Shown here piece by piece: positions 26,781 to 37,804 of a stretch of 64,000 bases of DNA. This DNA comes from Arthrobacter sp. Y-9 (GTDB lineage: Bacteria > Actinomycetota > Actinomycetes > Actinomycetales > Micrococcaceae), in NCBI RefSeq assembly GCF_029690065.1, contig NZ_CP121463.1:1302001-1366000 (forward strand). Reading direction: 5' to 3'. Position 1 is the stretch's first letter, and every line of letters starts with the position of its first letter. The notes beneath the pieces are model-generated. The model saw nothing but the letters and a program-made list of their open reading frames with translations, was not told the DNA's origin and ran no database searches. A program made the position numbers and the translations under genes.

Positions 26781-27722
26781 ATGACCTCCAGCATGACGAG
26801 GGATCTCAGCCAGGCTCAGTCCAAGGCCGAGACCCTCATCGAAGCCCTGCCCTGGATCCAGCGCTTCGCCGGGAACACCATGGTGATCAAGTACGGCGGC
26901 AACGCCATGATCAACGAGGAACTGCGACGGGCTTTCGCGGAAGACATCGTCTTCCTGCACCACGTGGGCGTGCGACCCGTGGTCGTGCACGGCGGCGGTC
27001 CGCAGATCAACTCCATGCTGGCCCGGCTGGGCATCGAGAGCGAGTTCAAGGGCGGGCTGCGCGTGACCACCCCCGAGGCCATGGACGTCGTGCGCATGGT
27101 CCTGACGGGCCAGGTGGGCCGCGAGCTGGTGGGCCTCATCAACAACCACGGCGCGTACGCGGTGGGCCTTTCCGGTGAGGACGGCGGTCTGCTGCAGGCC
27201 ATCCGGACGGGCACCGAGGTGGACGGCGAGGCCGTGGACCTGGGCCTCGTCGGTGAAGTGGTGGGCGTGAACCCCCGTGCCATCCACGACCTCCTGGAGG
27301 CCGGACGGATCCCGGTCATCTCGACGGTCGCCCCCGAGATCGGGCCGGACGGCTCCCCGACCGGGGACGTGCTGAACGTCAACGCGGACACCGCCGCGGC
27401 GGCCCTGGCTGAAGCGCTGGGCGCCAGCAAGCTCGTGATCCTGACCGACGTCGAGGGTCTGTACGCGAACTGGCCGGACAAGGACTCGCTCATCTCGTCC
27501 CTGACCGCCGATCAGCTGCGGGCCATGCTGCCCAGCCTGCAGTCCGGCATGATCCCCAAGATGGAGGCCTGCCTCAAGGCGGTGGACGGGGGAGTGCCGC
27601 AGTCCCACATCGTCGACGGCCGCCTCCCGCACTCCATGCTGCTCGAAGTCTTCACGACGGCGGGCATCGGCACCCAGGTGGTCCGCGACGCGGACGCCGA
27701 CCTCACCACGGAAGGGCTGTGA
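26781..27722 (+). CDS. argB: Acetylglutamate kinase
   Basis: A 313-residue amino acid kinase that phosphorylates N-acetylglutamate. Seen: [12 protein letters not shown] (phosphate-binding Lys and Gly), [13 protein letters not shown] (substrate loop), [14 protein letters not shown] and [14 protein letters not shown], all standard. The N-terminal helix (residues 5-22) is of the arginine-sensitive type, so feedback inhibition by arginine is likely but inferred. ATG 26781 lies behind TAGGAGAGAC, 30 nt after argJ. The argD GTG overlaps its stop. Confidence 0.96.
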   Translation: MTSSMTRDLSQAQSKAETLIEALPWIQRFAGNTMVIKYGGNAMINEELRRAFAEDIVFLHHVGVRPVVVHGGGPQINSMLARLGIESEFKGGLRVTTPEAMDVVRMVLTGQVGRELVGLINNHGAYAVGLSGEDGGLLQAIRTGTEVDGEAVDLGLVGEVVGVNPRAIHDLLEAGRIPVISTVAPEIGPDGSPTGDVLNVNADTAAAALAEALGASKLVILTDVEGLYANWPDKDSLISSLTADQLRAMLPSLQSGMIPKMEACLKAVDGGVPQSHIVDGRLPHSMLLEVFTTAGIGTQVVRDADADLTTEGL

Positions 27723-28999
27723 CGCGCATGGCGAAGCACGCTGACATCACCCCCGCGCAGGAGGAAGGCCTCCTCGACGCCCGCACGGCCAGCGGCGCCG
27801 AGTGGCTCTCGCGCTACTCCGGCGCCCTGCTCAACGTCTTCGGCACGCCGCAGCGCGTGCTGGTCCGCGGGGCGGGCGCCGTGGTCTGGGACGCCGACGG
27901 CAAGGAGTACCTGGACCTGCTGGGCGGGATCGCGGTGAACGCGCTGGGCCATGCCCACCCGTTCGTCACCTCGGTGATCTCGAGCCAGTTGGCCACCCTC
28001 GGCCACGTCTCCAACTTCTTCGCGTCACCGCCGCAGATCGCGCTCGCGGAGAAGCTCCTGGAGCTCGCGGGCGCCCCCGAGGGTTCCAAGGTGTTCTTCT
28101 CCAACTCCGGCACCGAGGCCAACGAGGCGGCGTTCAAGCTGGCGCGCCGCAACGCGGACGGGCCGGAAGGTCCGCGTCGGAAGATCATCGCGCTCGAGGG
28201 AGCCTTTCACGGCCGCACCATGGGAGCCCTGGCCCTCACCGCCAAGCAGGCCTACCGCGAGCCGTTCGAGCCATTGCCCGGCGGGGTGGAGCACCTTCCG
28301 TTCAACGATCAGGAAGCGCTCCGCGCGGCGGTCGACGGTCAGACCGCCGCCGTGGTCCTGGAGCCCATTCAGGGCGAGGCCGGCGTGCGTCCGCTCGATC
28401 CCGAGTACCTGCGGCTCGCCCGGGAACTGTGCACCGAGCACGGCGCACTCCTCATCCTGGACGAGGTCCAGACCGGTGTGGGGCGCACGGGCCAGTGGTT
28501 CGCCTTCCAGGAGAGCGGCGTGCTGCCGGACGCCATGACCCTGGCGAAGGGGCTCGGCGGCGGTTTCCCCATCGGCGCGCTCGTCACGTTCGGCGAGAAG
28601 GTCTCCGCGCTGCTGAACCCGGGCCAGCACGGCACGACCTTCGGCGGCAATCCGGTGGCGACGGCGGCGGCCCTGGCCACTCTGCACGTGATCGAGCAGC
28701 AGGGCATCCTGGCTCAGGTCCGCGCGACGGGTGAGCGCCTGGCGCGTGGCCTGGCCGCGGCGCCTGGCGTGACGGAAGTCCGCCAGCGCGGCCTGCTGAT
28801 CGGGATCGACCTGGACGCCGACGTCGCGCCCGCCTTCGTGACTGCGGCGCTCGACGCCGGTTTCATTCTCAACGCGCCGGGCCCGCACACGCTGCGCCTG
28901 GCGCCGCCCCTCATCCTCAGCGATGCCCAGGCGGACGCCTTCCTCGGGGCGTTCCCCGGCATCCTGTCCACGGCCAAGGCCGCCTCGGCGGCAGAGTAG
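27719..28999 (+). CDS. argD: Acetylornithine aminotransferase
   Basis: A 426-residue PLP enzyme of class III that converts N-acetylglutamate semialdehyde to N-acetylornithine. The PLP lysine lies in [16 protein letters not shown]. Also seen are [42 protein letters not shown] and [16 protein letters not shown]. The start is GTG 27719, overlapping the argB stop (GTGA); ATG 27728 is an alternative. The N terminus is about 20 residues longer than usual ([13 protein letters not shown]). Position and family are unambiguous. Confidence 0.95.
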   Translation: MTRMAKHADITPAQEEGLLDARTASGAEWLSRYSGALLNVFGTPQRVLVRGAGAVVWDADGKEYLDLLGGIAVNALGHAHPFVTSVISSQLATLGHVSNFFASPPQIALAEKLLELAGAPEGSKVFFSNSGTEANEAAFKLARRNADGPEGPRRKIIALEGAFHGRTMGALALTAKQAYREPFEPLPGGVEHLPFNDQEALRAAVDGQTAAVVLEPIQGEAGVRPLDPEYLRLARELCTEHGALLILDEVQTGVGRTGQWFAFQESGVLPDAMTLAKGLGGGFPIGALVTFGEKVSALLNPGQHGTTFGGNPVATAAALATLHVIEQQGILAQVRATGERLARGLAAAPGVTEVRQRGLLIGIDLDADVAPAFVTAALDAGFILNAPGPHTLRLAPPLILSDAQADAFLGAFPGILSTAKAASAAE

Positions 29000-29005
29000 G
29001 TTCCC

Positions 29006-29974
29006 ATGACTTCCGTACGTCACTTCCTCAAAGACACCGACCTCAGCCCCGCCGAACTGCAGGAGGTCCTGGACCTCGCGGTGCGGCTCAAGGCCGAGCC
29101 GGACTCCCTGGCCGTGTACGCCGGTGAGGGCCGGGCGCGCAAGACCGTCGCGGTCATCTTCGACAAGACCTCCACCCGGACCCGCGTGTCGTTCAGCGCC
29201 GGCGTGTCCGAGCTCGGCGGCAGCCCCCTCATCATCAACCCCGGGGAGGCGCAGATCGGCCACAAGGAGTCCGTGGCCGACACCGCCCGCGTGCTCGAGC
29301 GCATGGTCTCCACGATCGTGTGGCGGACCGGCGCGCACCAGGGCCTGGTGGAGATGGCGGAGAACTCCCGCGTGCCCGTCATCAACGCGCTCTGCGACGA
29401 CTACCACCCGTGCCAGCTGCTGGCCGATCTGCTCACCATCCGCGAGCACAAGGGCACGCTGGCCGGGCTCACCCTGACCTACCTGGGCGACGCCGCCAAC
29501 AACATGGCGAACTCCTACCTGCTGGCCGCGGTCAACGCGGGCATGCACGTGCGCATCGCGGGCCCGGAGGGGTACCTGCCGGCTCCGGAGATCGTCGCGG
29601 CCGGTGAGGAGCGCGCCGCCCAGACCGGCGGCAGCGTCCTCGTCACGAGCGACGCGGCCGAGGCCCTGTCCGGCGCCGATGTCGTGGCCACGGACACCTG
29701 GGTGTCCATGGGGCAGGAAGCCGAGAAGGAGTCCCGCATGACGCTCTTCCGTGACTACTCGGTCACCGAGGAGGCCATGGCGCAGGCCGCGCCGGACGCG
29801 ATCGTGCTGCACTGCCTGCCCGCGTACCGCGGGTACGAGATCGCCGCTGACGTGATCGACGGCCCGCAGTCGGTCGTGTGGGACGAGGCCGAGAACCGTC
29901 TGCACGCCCAGAAGGCCGTGATGGCCTGGCTCATGCACCGTTCGGGCCTGGCCGTGGTCCCGGGTCTGGACTGA
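29006..29974 (+). CDS. argF: Ornithine carbamoyltransferase
   Basis: A 322-residue enzyme that makes citrulline from ornithine and carbamoyl phosphate. The carbamoyl-phosphate loop is [12 protein letters not shown]. The second signature [12 protein letters not shown], the SMG-type ornithine loop ([11 protein letters not shown]) and [11 protein letters not shown] are all intact. ATG 29006 is 6 nt after argD. argR begins within its stop codon (ATGA). The length is normal, and nothing unusual is seen. Confidence 0.96.
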   Translation: MTSVRHFLKDTDLSPAELQEVLDLAVRLKAEPDSLAVYAGEGRARKTVAVIFDKTSTRTRVSFSAGVSELGGSPLIINPGEAQIGHKESVADTARVLERMVSTIVWRTGAHQGLVEMAENSRVPVINALCDDYHPCQLLADLLTIREHKGTLAGLTLTYLGDAANNMANSYLLAAVNAGMHVRIAGPEGYLPAPEIVAAGEERAAQTGGSVLVTSDAAEALSGADVVATDTWVSMGQEAEKESRMTLFRDYSVTEEAMAQAAPDAIVLHCLPAYRGYEIAADVIDGPQSVVWDEAENRLHAQKAVMAWLMHRSGLAVVPGLD

Positions 29975-30501
29975 TGACCGCCGCCGGCGCCGGGGCCACC
30001 AGCCCGGCCACCAAGACGGCCCGCCAGGCGCGCATCAGCGCGATCCTGCGGGGTGAGAGCGTGCGCTCGCAGGCCGAGCTGGCCGCTCTCCTGGCCGACG
30101 ACGGCGTGCAGGTCACGCAGGCGACGCTCTCCCGGGATCTCGTGGAGATCGGCGCGGTCCGGGTCCGGGGGAGCGATGGCGGTCTCGTCTACGCCGTCCC
30201 CGGCGAGGGCGGCGACCGTGGCCCGACGAGCGCCGTCGCGCAGGAGATCCTGGATGCCCGCCTCGAGAAGCTCTGCGGCGAGCTGCTGGTCACGGCGGAG
30301 GCCTCGGCCAACCTCGTGGTGCTGCGGACCCCGCCCGGGGCCGCGAACTTCCTGGCGCTGGCGATCGATCACTCCGTGATGCCGTCCGTGCTGGGCACCA
30401 TCGCGGGGGACGACACCGTGCTCCTGGTCGCCCGGGACCCCCAGGGCGGGGAGGCGCTCGCCGCCCGGTTCCTGGCCATGGCGGACAGCAATCCGAATTG
30501 A
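29974..30501 (+). CDS. argR: Arginine repressor
   Basis: A 175-residue transcriptional regulator. It binds ARG boxes as an arginine-loaded hexamer. The N-terminal winged helix reads [48 protein letters not shown]. The C-terminal oligomerisation and arginine site ends in [19 protein letters not shown]. The first 15 residues are a flexible Ala/Thr/Gly extension. It is translationally coupled to argF. Its likely targets are the boxes at 24502-24535 and 30511-30547, so it should control both halves of the cluster. Confidence 0.95.
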   Translation: MTAAGAGATSPATKTARQARISAILRGESVRSQAELAALLADDGVQVTQATLSRDLVEIGAVRVRGSDGGLVYAVPGEGGDRGPTSAVAQEILDARLEKLCGELLVTAEASANLVVLRTPPGAANFLALAIDHSVMPSVLGTIAGDDTVLLVARDPQGGEALAARFLAMADSNPN

Positions 30502-30510
30502 TCCAGAAGG

Positions 30511-30547
30511 CTATGAATACTTACTCATAGTCATGTATAGTTTTACA
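30511..30547 (+). promoter_or_regulatory. argG promoter with two ArgR boxes
   Basis: TGAATACTTACTCA (30514-30527), within the palindrome CTATGAATACTTACTCATAG, matches the ARG-box core at 12 of 14 positions. TGTATAGTTTTACA starts 20 nt later (30534) and matches 10 of 14. TATAGT (30536-30541) is a good -10 that lies inside the second box, so bound ArgR would block RNA polymerase. Confidence 0.8.
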
Positions 30548-30575
30548 TAAACCACTTCCTGAAGGAGATACTCAC

Positions 30576-33208
<2,633 letters not shown>

Positions 33209-33226
33209 CCCTCGCCGCCGTGCCCT

Positions 33227-33266
33227 GAGAGGCCGGGTTCCGCATGCCCGCGGAACCCGGCCTCTC
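33227..33266 (+). terminator. arg operon terminator hairpin
   Basis: Arms 33227-33243 (GAGAGGCCGGGTTCCGC) and 33250-33266 pair perfectly over 17 bp around the loop ATGCCC, starting 18 nt after the argH stop. No U tract. Confidence 0.8.
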
Positions 33267-33335
33267 GCGCGTCCGGCACGGATTCCGGTTCATGAGCACT
33301 CACTGAAACGGCCGTCCCTGGCCTAGGATGGCGGC

Positions 33336-34100
33336 ATGAGCCAGATCACTTCCGGGTCCTCGGACCACGCTTCCGCCGACGACACCCTGCTCCGCGATCT
33401 CCGGTCCGCCGCGGACCTGGTGAACAAGCTGGCGGCCTCCCTCGACGATGAGGCCGTGAAGGCGCCGTCGGTCCTTCCCGGCTGGAGCCGGGGCCACGTC
33501 CTGGCCCACCTCATGGGCATCAGCGAGGCGATGGCGCGGCAGGTCGAGTACGCGAAGCGCGGTGAGCGGATCGATCTGTACGACGGCGGCTACGAAGGCC
33601 GCACGGCGCGCATCGAGCTCGCCGCGGGTCACACCGCCGAGGAGCACCGGGACGACGTCCAGGCCGCGACGGCCCGCGCCCTGGACGCCCTCGGGAGCCT
33701 GGAACCGCAGCAGTGGGACGTCCCCATCAGCTACCGGGACGGTGTGGTGCGGGACGGAGCCTTCGCGCTCTGGCGTGAGCTCACCATCCACGGCACCGAT
33801 CTCGGCCTCGACTACGGTCCCGAGACCTGGTCCAAGGCCTTCTGCCTGCACCTGCTGGACTTCCTCGCGGCCCGTGTCCCGGAAGGGCGGCACCTCGTGC
33901 TCCAGCCCCTCGGTCTGCCGCCCCGGACGCTCGGTCACGGGGGCGACGGCGTGGTGGTGAGCGGCATGCTCACGGACATCGCCGCGTGGCTGGCAGGGCG
34001 GGAGCCGAGCCTGTCGTCCCTGCGCGCCTCTGCCGCCGCGGACGACGTCGATCTGCCGGAGCTGCTGCCCTGGCCATCCGGCGTCCCGGCCACGAAGTAG
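33336..34100 (+). CDS. Maleylpyruvate isomerase family, mycothiol-dependent enzyme
   Basis: A 254-residue DinB-like protein of the mycothiol-dependent group. The metal ligands are readable in the four-helix bundle: GHVLAHLMGI, then the acidic helix TAEEHRDDVQAA, then LWRELTIHGTDLGL. The C-terminal half (about 170-250) is the usual SCP2-like domain. Actinobacteria use such enzymes for thiol-dependent isomerisation or detoxification; the substrate is unknown. TAGGAT (33324-33329) ends 6 nt before ATG 33336, so a leaderless mRNA is likely. It is convergent with ogt. Confidence 0.85.
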   Translation: MSQITSGSSDHASADDTLLRDLRSAADLVNKLAASLDDEAVKAPSVLPGWSRGHVLAHLMGISEAMARQVEYAKRGERIDLYDGGYEGRTARIELAAGHTAEEHRDDVQAATARALDALGSLEPQQWDVPISYRDGVVRDGAFALWRELTIHGTDLGLDYGPETWSKAFCLHLLDFLAARVPEGRHLVLQPLGLPPRTLGHGGDGVVVSGMLTDIAAWLAGREPSLSSLRASAAADDVDLPELLPWPSGVPATK

Positions 34101-34103
34101 CGT

Positions 34104-34160
34104 TGCGGGGTCAGATGATGTCCCTTCCGGTGTGACCGGGGGACATCATCTGACCCCGCA
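34104..34160. repeat. 21-bp perfect palindrome between convergent genes
   Basis: Arms 34104-34124 and 34140-34160 are perfect complements over 21 bp, with the core GGGGTCAGATGATGTCCC. The 15-nt loop contains its own short CCGG...CCGG pairing. It begins 3 bp after one stop codon and ends 4 bp before the other. It can terminate both transcripts and looks like a dispersed palindromic element. Confidence 0.8.
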
Positions 34161-34164
34161 TTCG

Positions 34165-34662
34165 TCAGGACGCCGCGGCCTCGCGGGCCAGCAGGCTCTC
34201 CTTGACCGGAAGACCCCAGCGGAAGCCGCCCAGTGATCCGTCGGTGCGGACGATCCGGTGGCATGGAACGAACAGTGCCGCCGCATTGAACGCGCAGGCG
34301 CTGGCAGCGGCCCGCACGGCTTTGGGATTCCCCGCGGCCAGGGCGTAGCCGGCATAGGTCAGGGGGCTGCCCGCCGCGACCTCCCGCAGCACGTCCCAGG
34401 CGTGTTCGCGGAACGGACCGGACTTCTGGTGCACGGGCACGGTCATCGGCGCGGTCAGCTCGCCGTCGTAATACGCCAGCACGGCATCCGTCAGCGCGCC
34501 GAGGTGGCCCGTCTGGTTGAGCTCCGCGGGCCGCAGGCTCGCGTGCACCTGGGGGAGCAGCTCGTCGAGGTCGGCGGTCCAGCCCGACGCGAGGACCGCG
34601 CCGTCCTGGCCGATGACGGTGAAGGGGCCGTCGGGCGTGGTGAGGGTGGTGTAGTCAGCCAT
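34165..34662 (-). CDS. ogt: Methylated-DNA-[protein]-cysteine S-methyltransferase
   Basis: A 165-residue suicide repair protein that takes methyl groups from O6-methylguanine. The acceptor Cys134 sits in [21 protein letters not shown]. The helix-turn-helix region [26 protein letters not shown] is the DNA-binding part. The small N-terminal domain is degenerate, as in many actinobacterial Ogt proteins. ATG 34662 overlaps the end of the Ada-AlkA gene by 8 bp, so both are translated from one message. M. tuberculosis has the same adaA-alkA/ogt pairing. Confidence 0.93.
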   Translation of the reverse strand: MADYTTLTTPDGPFTVIGQDGAVLASGWTADLDELLPQVHASLRPAELNQTGHLGALTDAVLAYYDGELTAPMTVPVHQKSGPFREHAWDVLREVAAGSPLTYAGYALAAGNPKAVRAAASACAFNAAALFVPCHRIVRTDGSLGGFRWGLPVKESLLAREAAAS

Positions 34663-36187
34663 GATGCGGTGCTTTCCTCTCGGGGTTCGCGGGCTTTGAC
34701 GTGGTGGTGGCGCGCGGCAGGGCCGCCAGGCGCCAGAGGTGCAGGGTGGCGTACGAACGCCAGGGGGAGACGGCGGTGAAGGTCGGGTCCCCGGCGTCTC
34801 CGCCGAGCGCGCGGATCCCGTTGCGGACCGCGGCATCCCCCGTCAGGAAGATGTCCGGCGCGCCGAGGATCCTCATGGAGAGATACCCGACCGTCCAGGG
34901 CCCGATGCCCGCCTGTGGCAGCAGCGACGCCGCGAGCGTCTCCGGGGTGTCGCCGAAGCCGAACTCCAGGTCCCCGGAGGCCATGGCCGCGGCAGCCGCC
35001 TGCAACGATGCCGTCCGGCGGGCGGGTCCGCGCAGCAGGTCCGGAACATGCTCCGCGAGCGACGACGGCGCCGGGAACAGCCGCGTGATCCGGCCCTCCG
35101 GGTGGGGGCTCGCCTCAGTCGCGGCAGGCGCGGGCGCAGGTGTCTCGAACCGCTCGCCGCAGACGGAGAGTCCCGCGAGGGCCGTCCGGGCCGCGGACAC
35201 GGTGATCTGCTGACCGACCATGGCGCGCACGAGCATTTCCTGCGGGTCGAGAGCGCCCGGCAGCCGGAGCCCGGGGACCTCCGCCACGGACGCCGCCAGG
35301 CGAGGGTCCTCCGCAAGAGCCGCGTCGATGGCCAGGGGGTCCGCGTCGAGGTCGAAGAGCCTGCGGACCCGGGCGATGAGCCGGTGGAGGTCCTTCAGGT
35401 TCACGGAGTGGATCTGCAGTTCCAGATACCCCCGGCCGGTGGCCGACACCCGGAAATGCGCCACACCGTGCGGCAGGGCGAGGGCCCGCTCATACGACGT
35501 CTCATCCGCGATCTCCACCCCGGGGATCGCACGGATCGCCAGGAAACGGAACACCCCGGGATCGAACGGTTCCCGGTACGGCAGGCGCAGCGTCAGTGTG
35601 CCCGCCGGTGCGCCGACCGCGTCGCGTCGACCGTTCGCGGTGGCCCGGAGCTGACCCGGCGTCTTGTCGAACACGGCGGAGATCGTCTCGTTGAACTGCC
35701 GGACGCTGTTGAAGCCGGCGGCGAAGGCGACATCAGCCAGGCTCATCCCCGTGGACACGAGCAGCTGCCGGGCCGTCTGCGCACGGGCCGCGCGGGCCAG
35801 GGCCAGCGGGCCGGCGCCGAGTTCCTGGCTCAGGATGCGGCCGAGCTGCCGCGTCGAATAGCCGAGCCGGCCCGCCAGGGCGGGGACGCCGCCGTCGTCC
35901 ACCAGCCCGTCGTTGATGAGGCGCATGGCCCGCGCGGCGATATCGGAGCGGACGTTCCACGCCGGGGTGCCCGGCACGGCCTCGGGAAGGCAGCGCTTGC
36001 AGGCGCGGTAGCCGGATTCGTGCGCGGCGGCGGACGTCTCGAAGAACTCGACGTTCTCCGGTTTGGGAGTGCGGGCCGGGCAGGAGGGACGGCAGTAGAT
36101 GCCCGTGCTCTTGACGGCCGTGTAGAACTGCCCGTCGAAGCGGGCGTCCCTCGTGTCGATCGCCCGATAGCGCTGCCAGAAGTCCAT
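34655..36187 (-). CDS. Ada-AlkA fusion: methylphosphotriester sensor/AraC regulator fused to 3-methyladenine glycosylase
   Basis: 510 residues with three parts. Residues 1-75 are the Ada zinc domain with C32, C36, C63 and C66 (YCRPSC, CKRC); C32 is the expected methyl acceptor. Residues 78-185 are an AraC-type pair of helix-turn-helices ([21 protein letters not shown]). Residues 195-500 are AlkA, with helix-hairpin-helix [16 protein letters not shown] and the Asp-containing [10 protein letters not shown]. It should sense DNA methylation, activate transcription and excise alkylated bases. TTCTGG at 36195-36200 reads CCAGAA on the minus strand, giving a CAGAAT-type -10 about 7 nt before ATG 36187. 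Two direct repeats upstream are likely its own operators. Confidence 0.92.
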   Translation of the reverse strand: MDFWQRYRAIDTRDARFDGQFYTAVKSTGIYCRPSCPARTPKPENVEFFETSAAAHESGYRACKRCLPEAVPGTPAWNVRSDIAARAMRLINDGLVDDGGVPALAGRLGYSTRQLGRILSQELGAGPLALARAARAQTARQLLVSTGMSLADVAFAAGFNSVRQFNETISAVFDKTPGQLRATANGRRDAVGAPAGTLTLRLPYREPFDPGVFRFLAIRAIPGVEIADETSYERALALPHGVAHFRVSATGRGYLELQIHSVNLKDLHRLIARVRRLFDLDADPLAIDAALAEDPRLAASVAEVPGLRLPGALDPQEMLVRAMVGQQITVSAARTALAGLSVCGERFETPAPAPAATEASPHPEGRITRLFPAPSSLAEHVPDLLRGPARRTASLQAAAAAMASGDLEFGFGDTPETLAASLLPQAGIGPWTVGYLSMRILGAPDIFLTGDAAVRNGIRALGGDAGDPTFTAVSPWRSYATLHLWRLAALPRATTTSKPANPERKAPHHG

Positions 36188-36197
36188 GGCTTCAATT

Positions 36198-36238
36198 CTG
36201 GCAGTTTCCGGACACGTTCACTGGCGGTTTTCGGACAC
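36198..36238. promoter_or_regulatory. Tandem 18-bp direct repeats in the Ada-AlkA/MPG divergent promoter
   Basis: CTGGCAGTTTCCGGACAC (36198-36215) and CTGGCGGTTTTCGGACAC (36221-36238) match at 16 of 18 positions with a 23-nt period. They cover the predicted -10 and -35 area of the Ada-AlkA gene. AraC-type proteins bind such direct repeats, so they are candidate Ada boxes. Confidence 0.7.
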
Positions 36239-36294
36239 GGCAGTGCAGGGACGGGGCACGGCCCGTGTCAGGGGCGGATGCTAGCGTCGGGGCC

Positions 36295-36978
36295 ATGACG
36301 GAGACGGCTGCCGAGGAACGCGACCAGGACCTCCTGACCCCCGACGAGGTCCGCGATCTGCTGAGCGGGGATCCCGTGGAGCTGGCGCCCCGGCTGCTCG
36401 GCTCGGTGATCAGCCACACCACATCGGACGGCACAGTCGCGATCCGGCTGACCGAGCTGGAGGCGTACCGCGGTGAGCGGGACTCCGAGTTCCCTGATCC
36501 GGGGGCGCACAGCTTCCGCGGCAAGACGGCGCGGAACGCCGCCATGTTCGGCCCGCCCGCGCATCTCTACTGCTACTTCACCTACGGGATGCACTACTGC
36601 GCCAACCTGGTGTGCGGCCCGGAAGGCCGGGCCTCGGGGATCCTCCTGCGCGCCGGCGTCGTGGTCGAGGGCACGGCTCTCGCGTGGAGCCGCAGGCCGG
36701 CCGCCCGCAAGGAGAGCGAACTCGCCCGCGGCCCGGCCCGGCTGGCGACCTGTCTGGCCCTCACGACGGCGGACACGGGCGCGGACCTGCTCGCGCCGCC
36801 GCTGGACCTCCGGGTGCCCCGCAGCGCGCTCGCGGCTGAGGGCCCGGACCAGCGCACGGTGCTCTCGGGGCCGCGGGTAGGGGTCTCCGGGGCGGGCGGC
36901 AGCCTGGAGTATCCGTGGCGGTTCTGGCTCGACGGCGAGCCGAGCGTCTCCGTGTACCGCCCGGCGAAGCCGCGCTGA
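36295..36978 (+). CDS. DNA-3-methyladenine glycosylase, MPG/AAG family
   Basis: A 227-residue base excision repair enzyme. Family hallmarks are LAPRLLGSVISH, the ELEAYRGERDSEFPDPGAHSFRG region with the catalytic Glu, RNAAMFGPPAHLYCYFTYGMHYCANLVC, and the RGPARLATCLAL turn. It is unrelated in fold to AlkA, so the locus carries two kinds of alkyl-base glycosylase. ATG 36295 is 7 nt after TAGCGT (36282-36287), so it is probably leaderless. It is divergent from the Ada-AlkA gene over 107 bp and may share its induction. Confidence 0.92.
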   Translation: MTETAAEERDQDLLTPDEVRDLLSGDPVELAPRLLGSVISHTTSDGTVAIRLTELEAYRGERDSEFPDPGAHSFRGKTARNAAMFGPPAHLYCYFTYGMHYCANLVCGPEGRASGILLRAGVVVEGTALAWSRRPAARKESELARGPARLATCLALTTADTGADLLAPPLDLRVPRSALAAEGPDQRTVLSGPRVGVSGAGGSLEYPWRFWLDGEPSVSVYRPAKPR

Positions 36979-37052
36979 GCGTGGCGCGGAACACCCGCTC
37001 CGCGTCCGGCTCCGGTCCGCACGGCCGGGCGCCGGGGCCTAAAATGGAGGGC

Positions 37053-37607
37053 GTGCCTGAAACAGCCCATGAATCCGCCATCGCCCTTCTCGACCGGCTC
37101 TGCGCCGTCATCCCGGATTACCCGGAGCCCGGGATCGTCTTCCGGGACCTGACGCCGGTCTTCGCCGATGGTGAGGGCTTCCGCACCGTGGTGGACGCAC
37201 TGGTCGAACCGTACGCGGGCCGTTTCGACGTGGTGGCAGGCGTGGAGGCCCGTGGCTTCCTGCTCGCCGCGGCCGCCGCGTACGCCTCCGGCAAGGGTGT
37301 CGTCGCCGTGCGCAAGGCCGGCAAGCTCCCGCGCGAGACCTACGCGCAGGAGTACGCCCTCGAATACGGCACGGCCACGCTGGAGATCCACCGGGACGAC
37401 CTCGCGCCCGGCACCCGCGTCCTCCTGCTCGACGACGTCCTCGCCACCGGCGGCACGCTCGCCGCTGCGCATGAACTCTTCTCCCGCGCCGGCGCGGAGG
37501 TCACGGGGATCGGCGTCGTCATGGAGCTCGACGGCCTCCCGGGCCGGGAACGACTGGCCGCGGCCGGCATCGATCTGGACCTCGTGCACGCGCTCCAGAA
37601 GGTCTGA
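37053..37607 (+). CDS. apt: Adenine phosphoribosyltransferase
   Basis: A 184-residue purine salvage enzyme that makes AMP from adenine and PRPP. The PRPP loop is VLLLDDVLATGGTLAAAHEL. GVEARGFLLAAAAAYASGKG and VRKAGKLPRETYAQEYALEYG are typical of Apt. GTG 37053 is preceded by TAAAAT (37040-37045) with 7 nt between, so transcription probably starts at or next to the codon; ATG 37044 overlaps that hexamer and is unlikely. In many Actinobacteria apt lies before relA, which is not the case here. Confidence 0.93.
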   Translation: MPETAHESAIALLDRLCAVIPDYPEPGIVFRDLTPVFADGEGFRTVVDALVEPYAGRFDVVAGVEARGFLLAAAAAYASGKGVVAVRKAGKLPRETYAQEYALEYGTATLEIHRDDLAPGTRVLLLDDVLATGGTLAAAHELFSRAGAEVTGIGVVMELDGLPGRERLAAAGIDLDLVHALQKV

Positions 37608-37804
37608 CCCGGGTGCTCTGACCGGGCACCTCAGAGGGCTGCCCGCGGCACGCTCCGACGGGCGCGCCGGGTCCCATCCGGTGCCCTCGGCCAGCCGCCT
37701 CCGCCGGTCCGCCGGGACGTTCCCTTCCGTTCACCCGAATGGCTGTAGAATGGACGGTCCGTTATCGACAATGGCGGGGAACCTTGGCGAAGAGGAGTTG
37801 CTTG

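Noticed and set aside
37739-37804. Upstream ATG start for the HelD-like gene
   Set aside because: It overlaps the TAGAAT promoter hexamer, and the extra residues do not look like a HelD N terminus.
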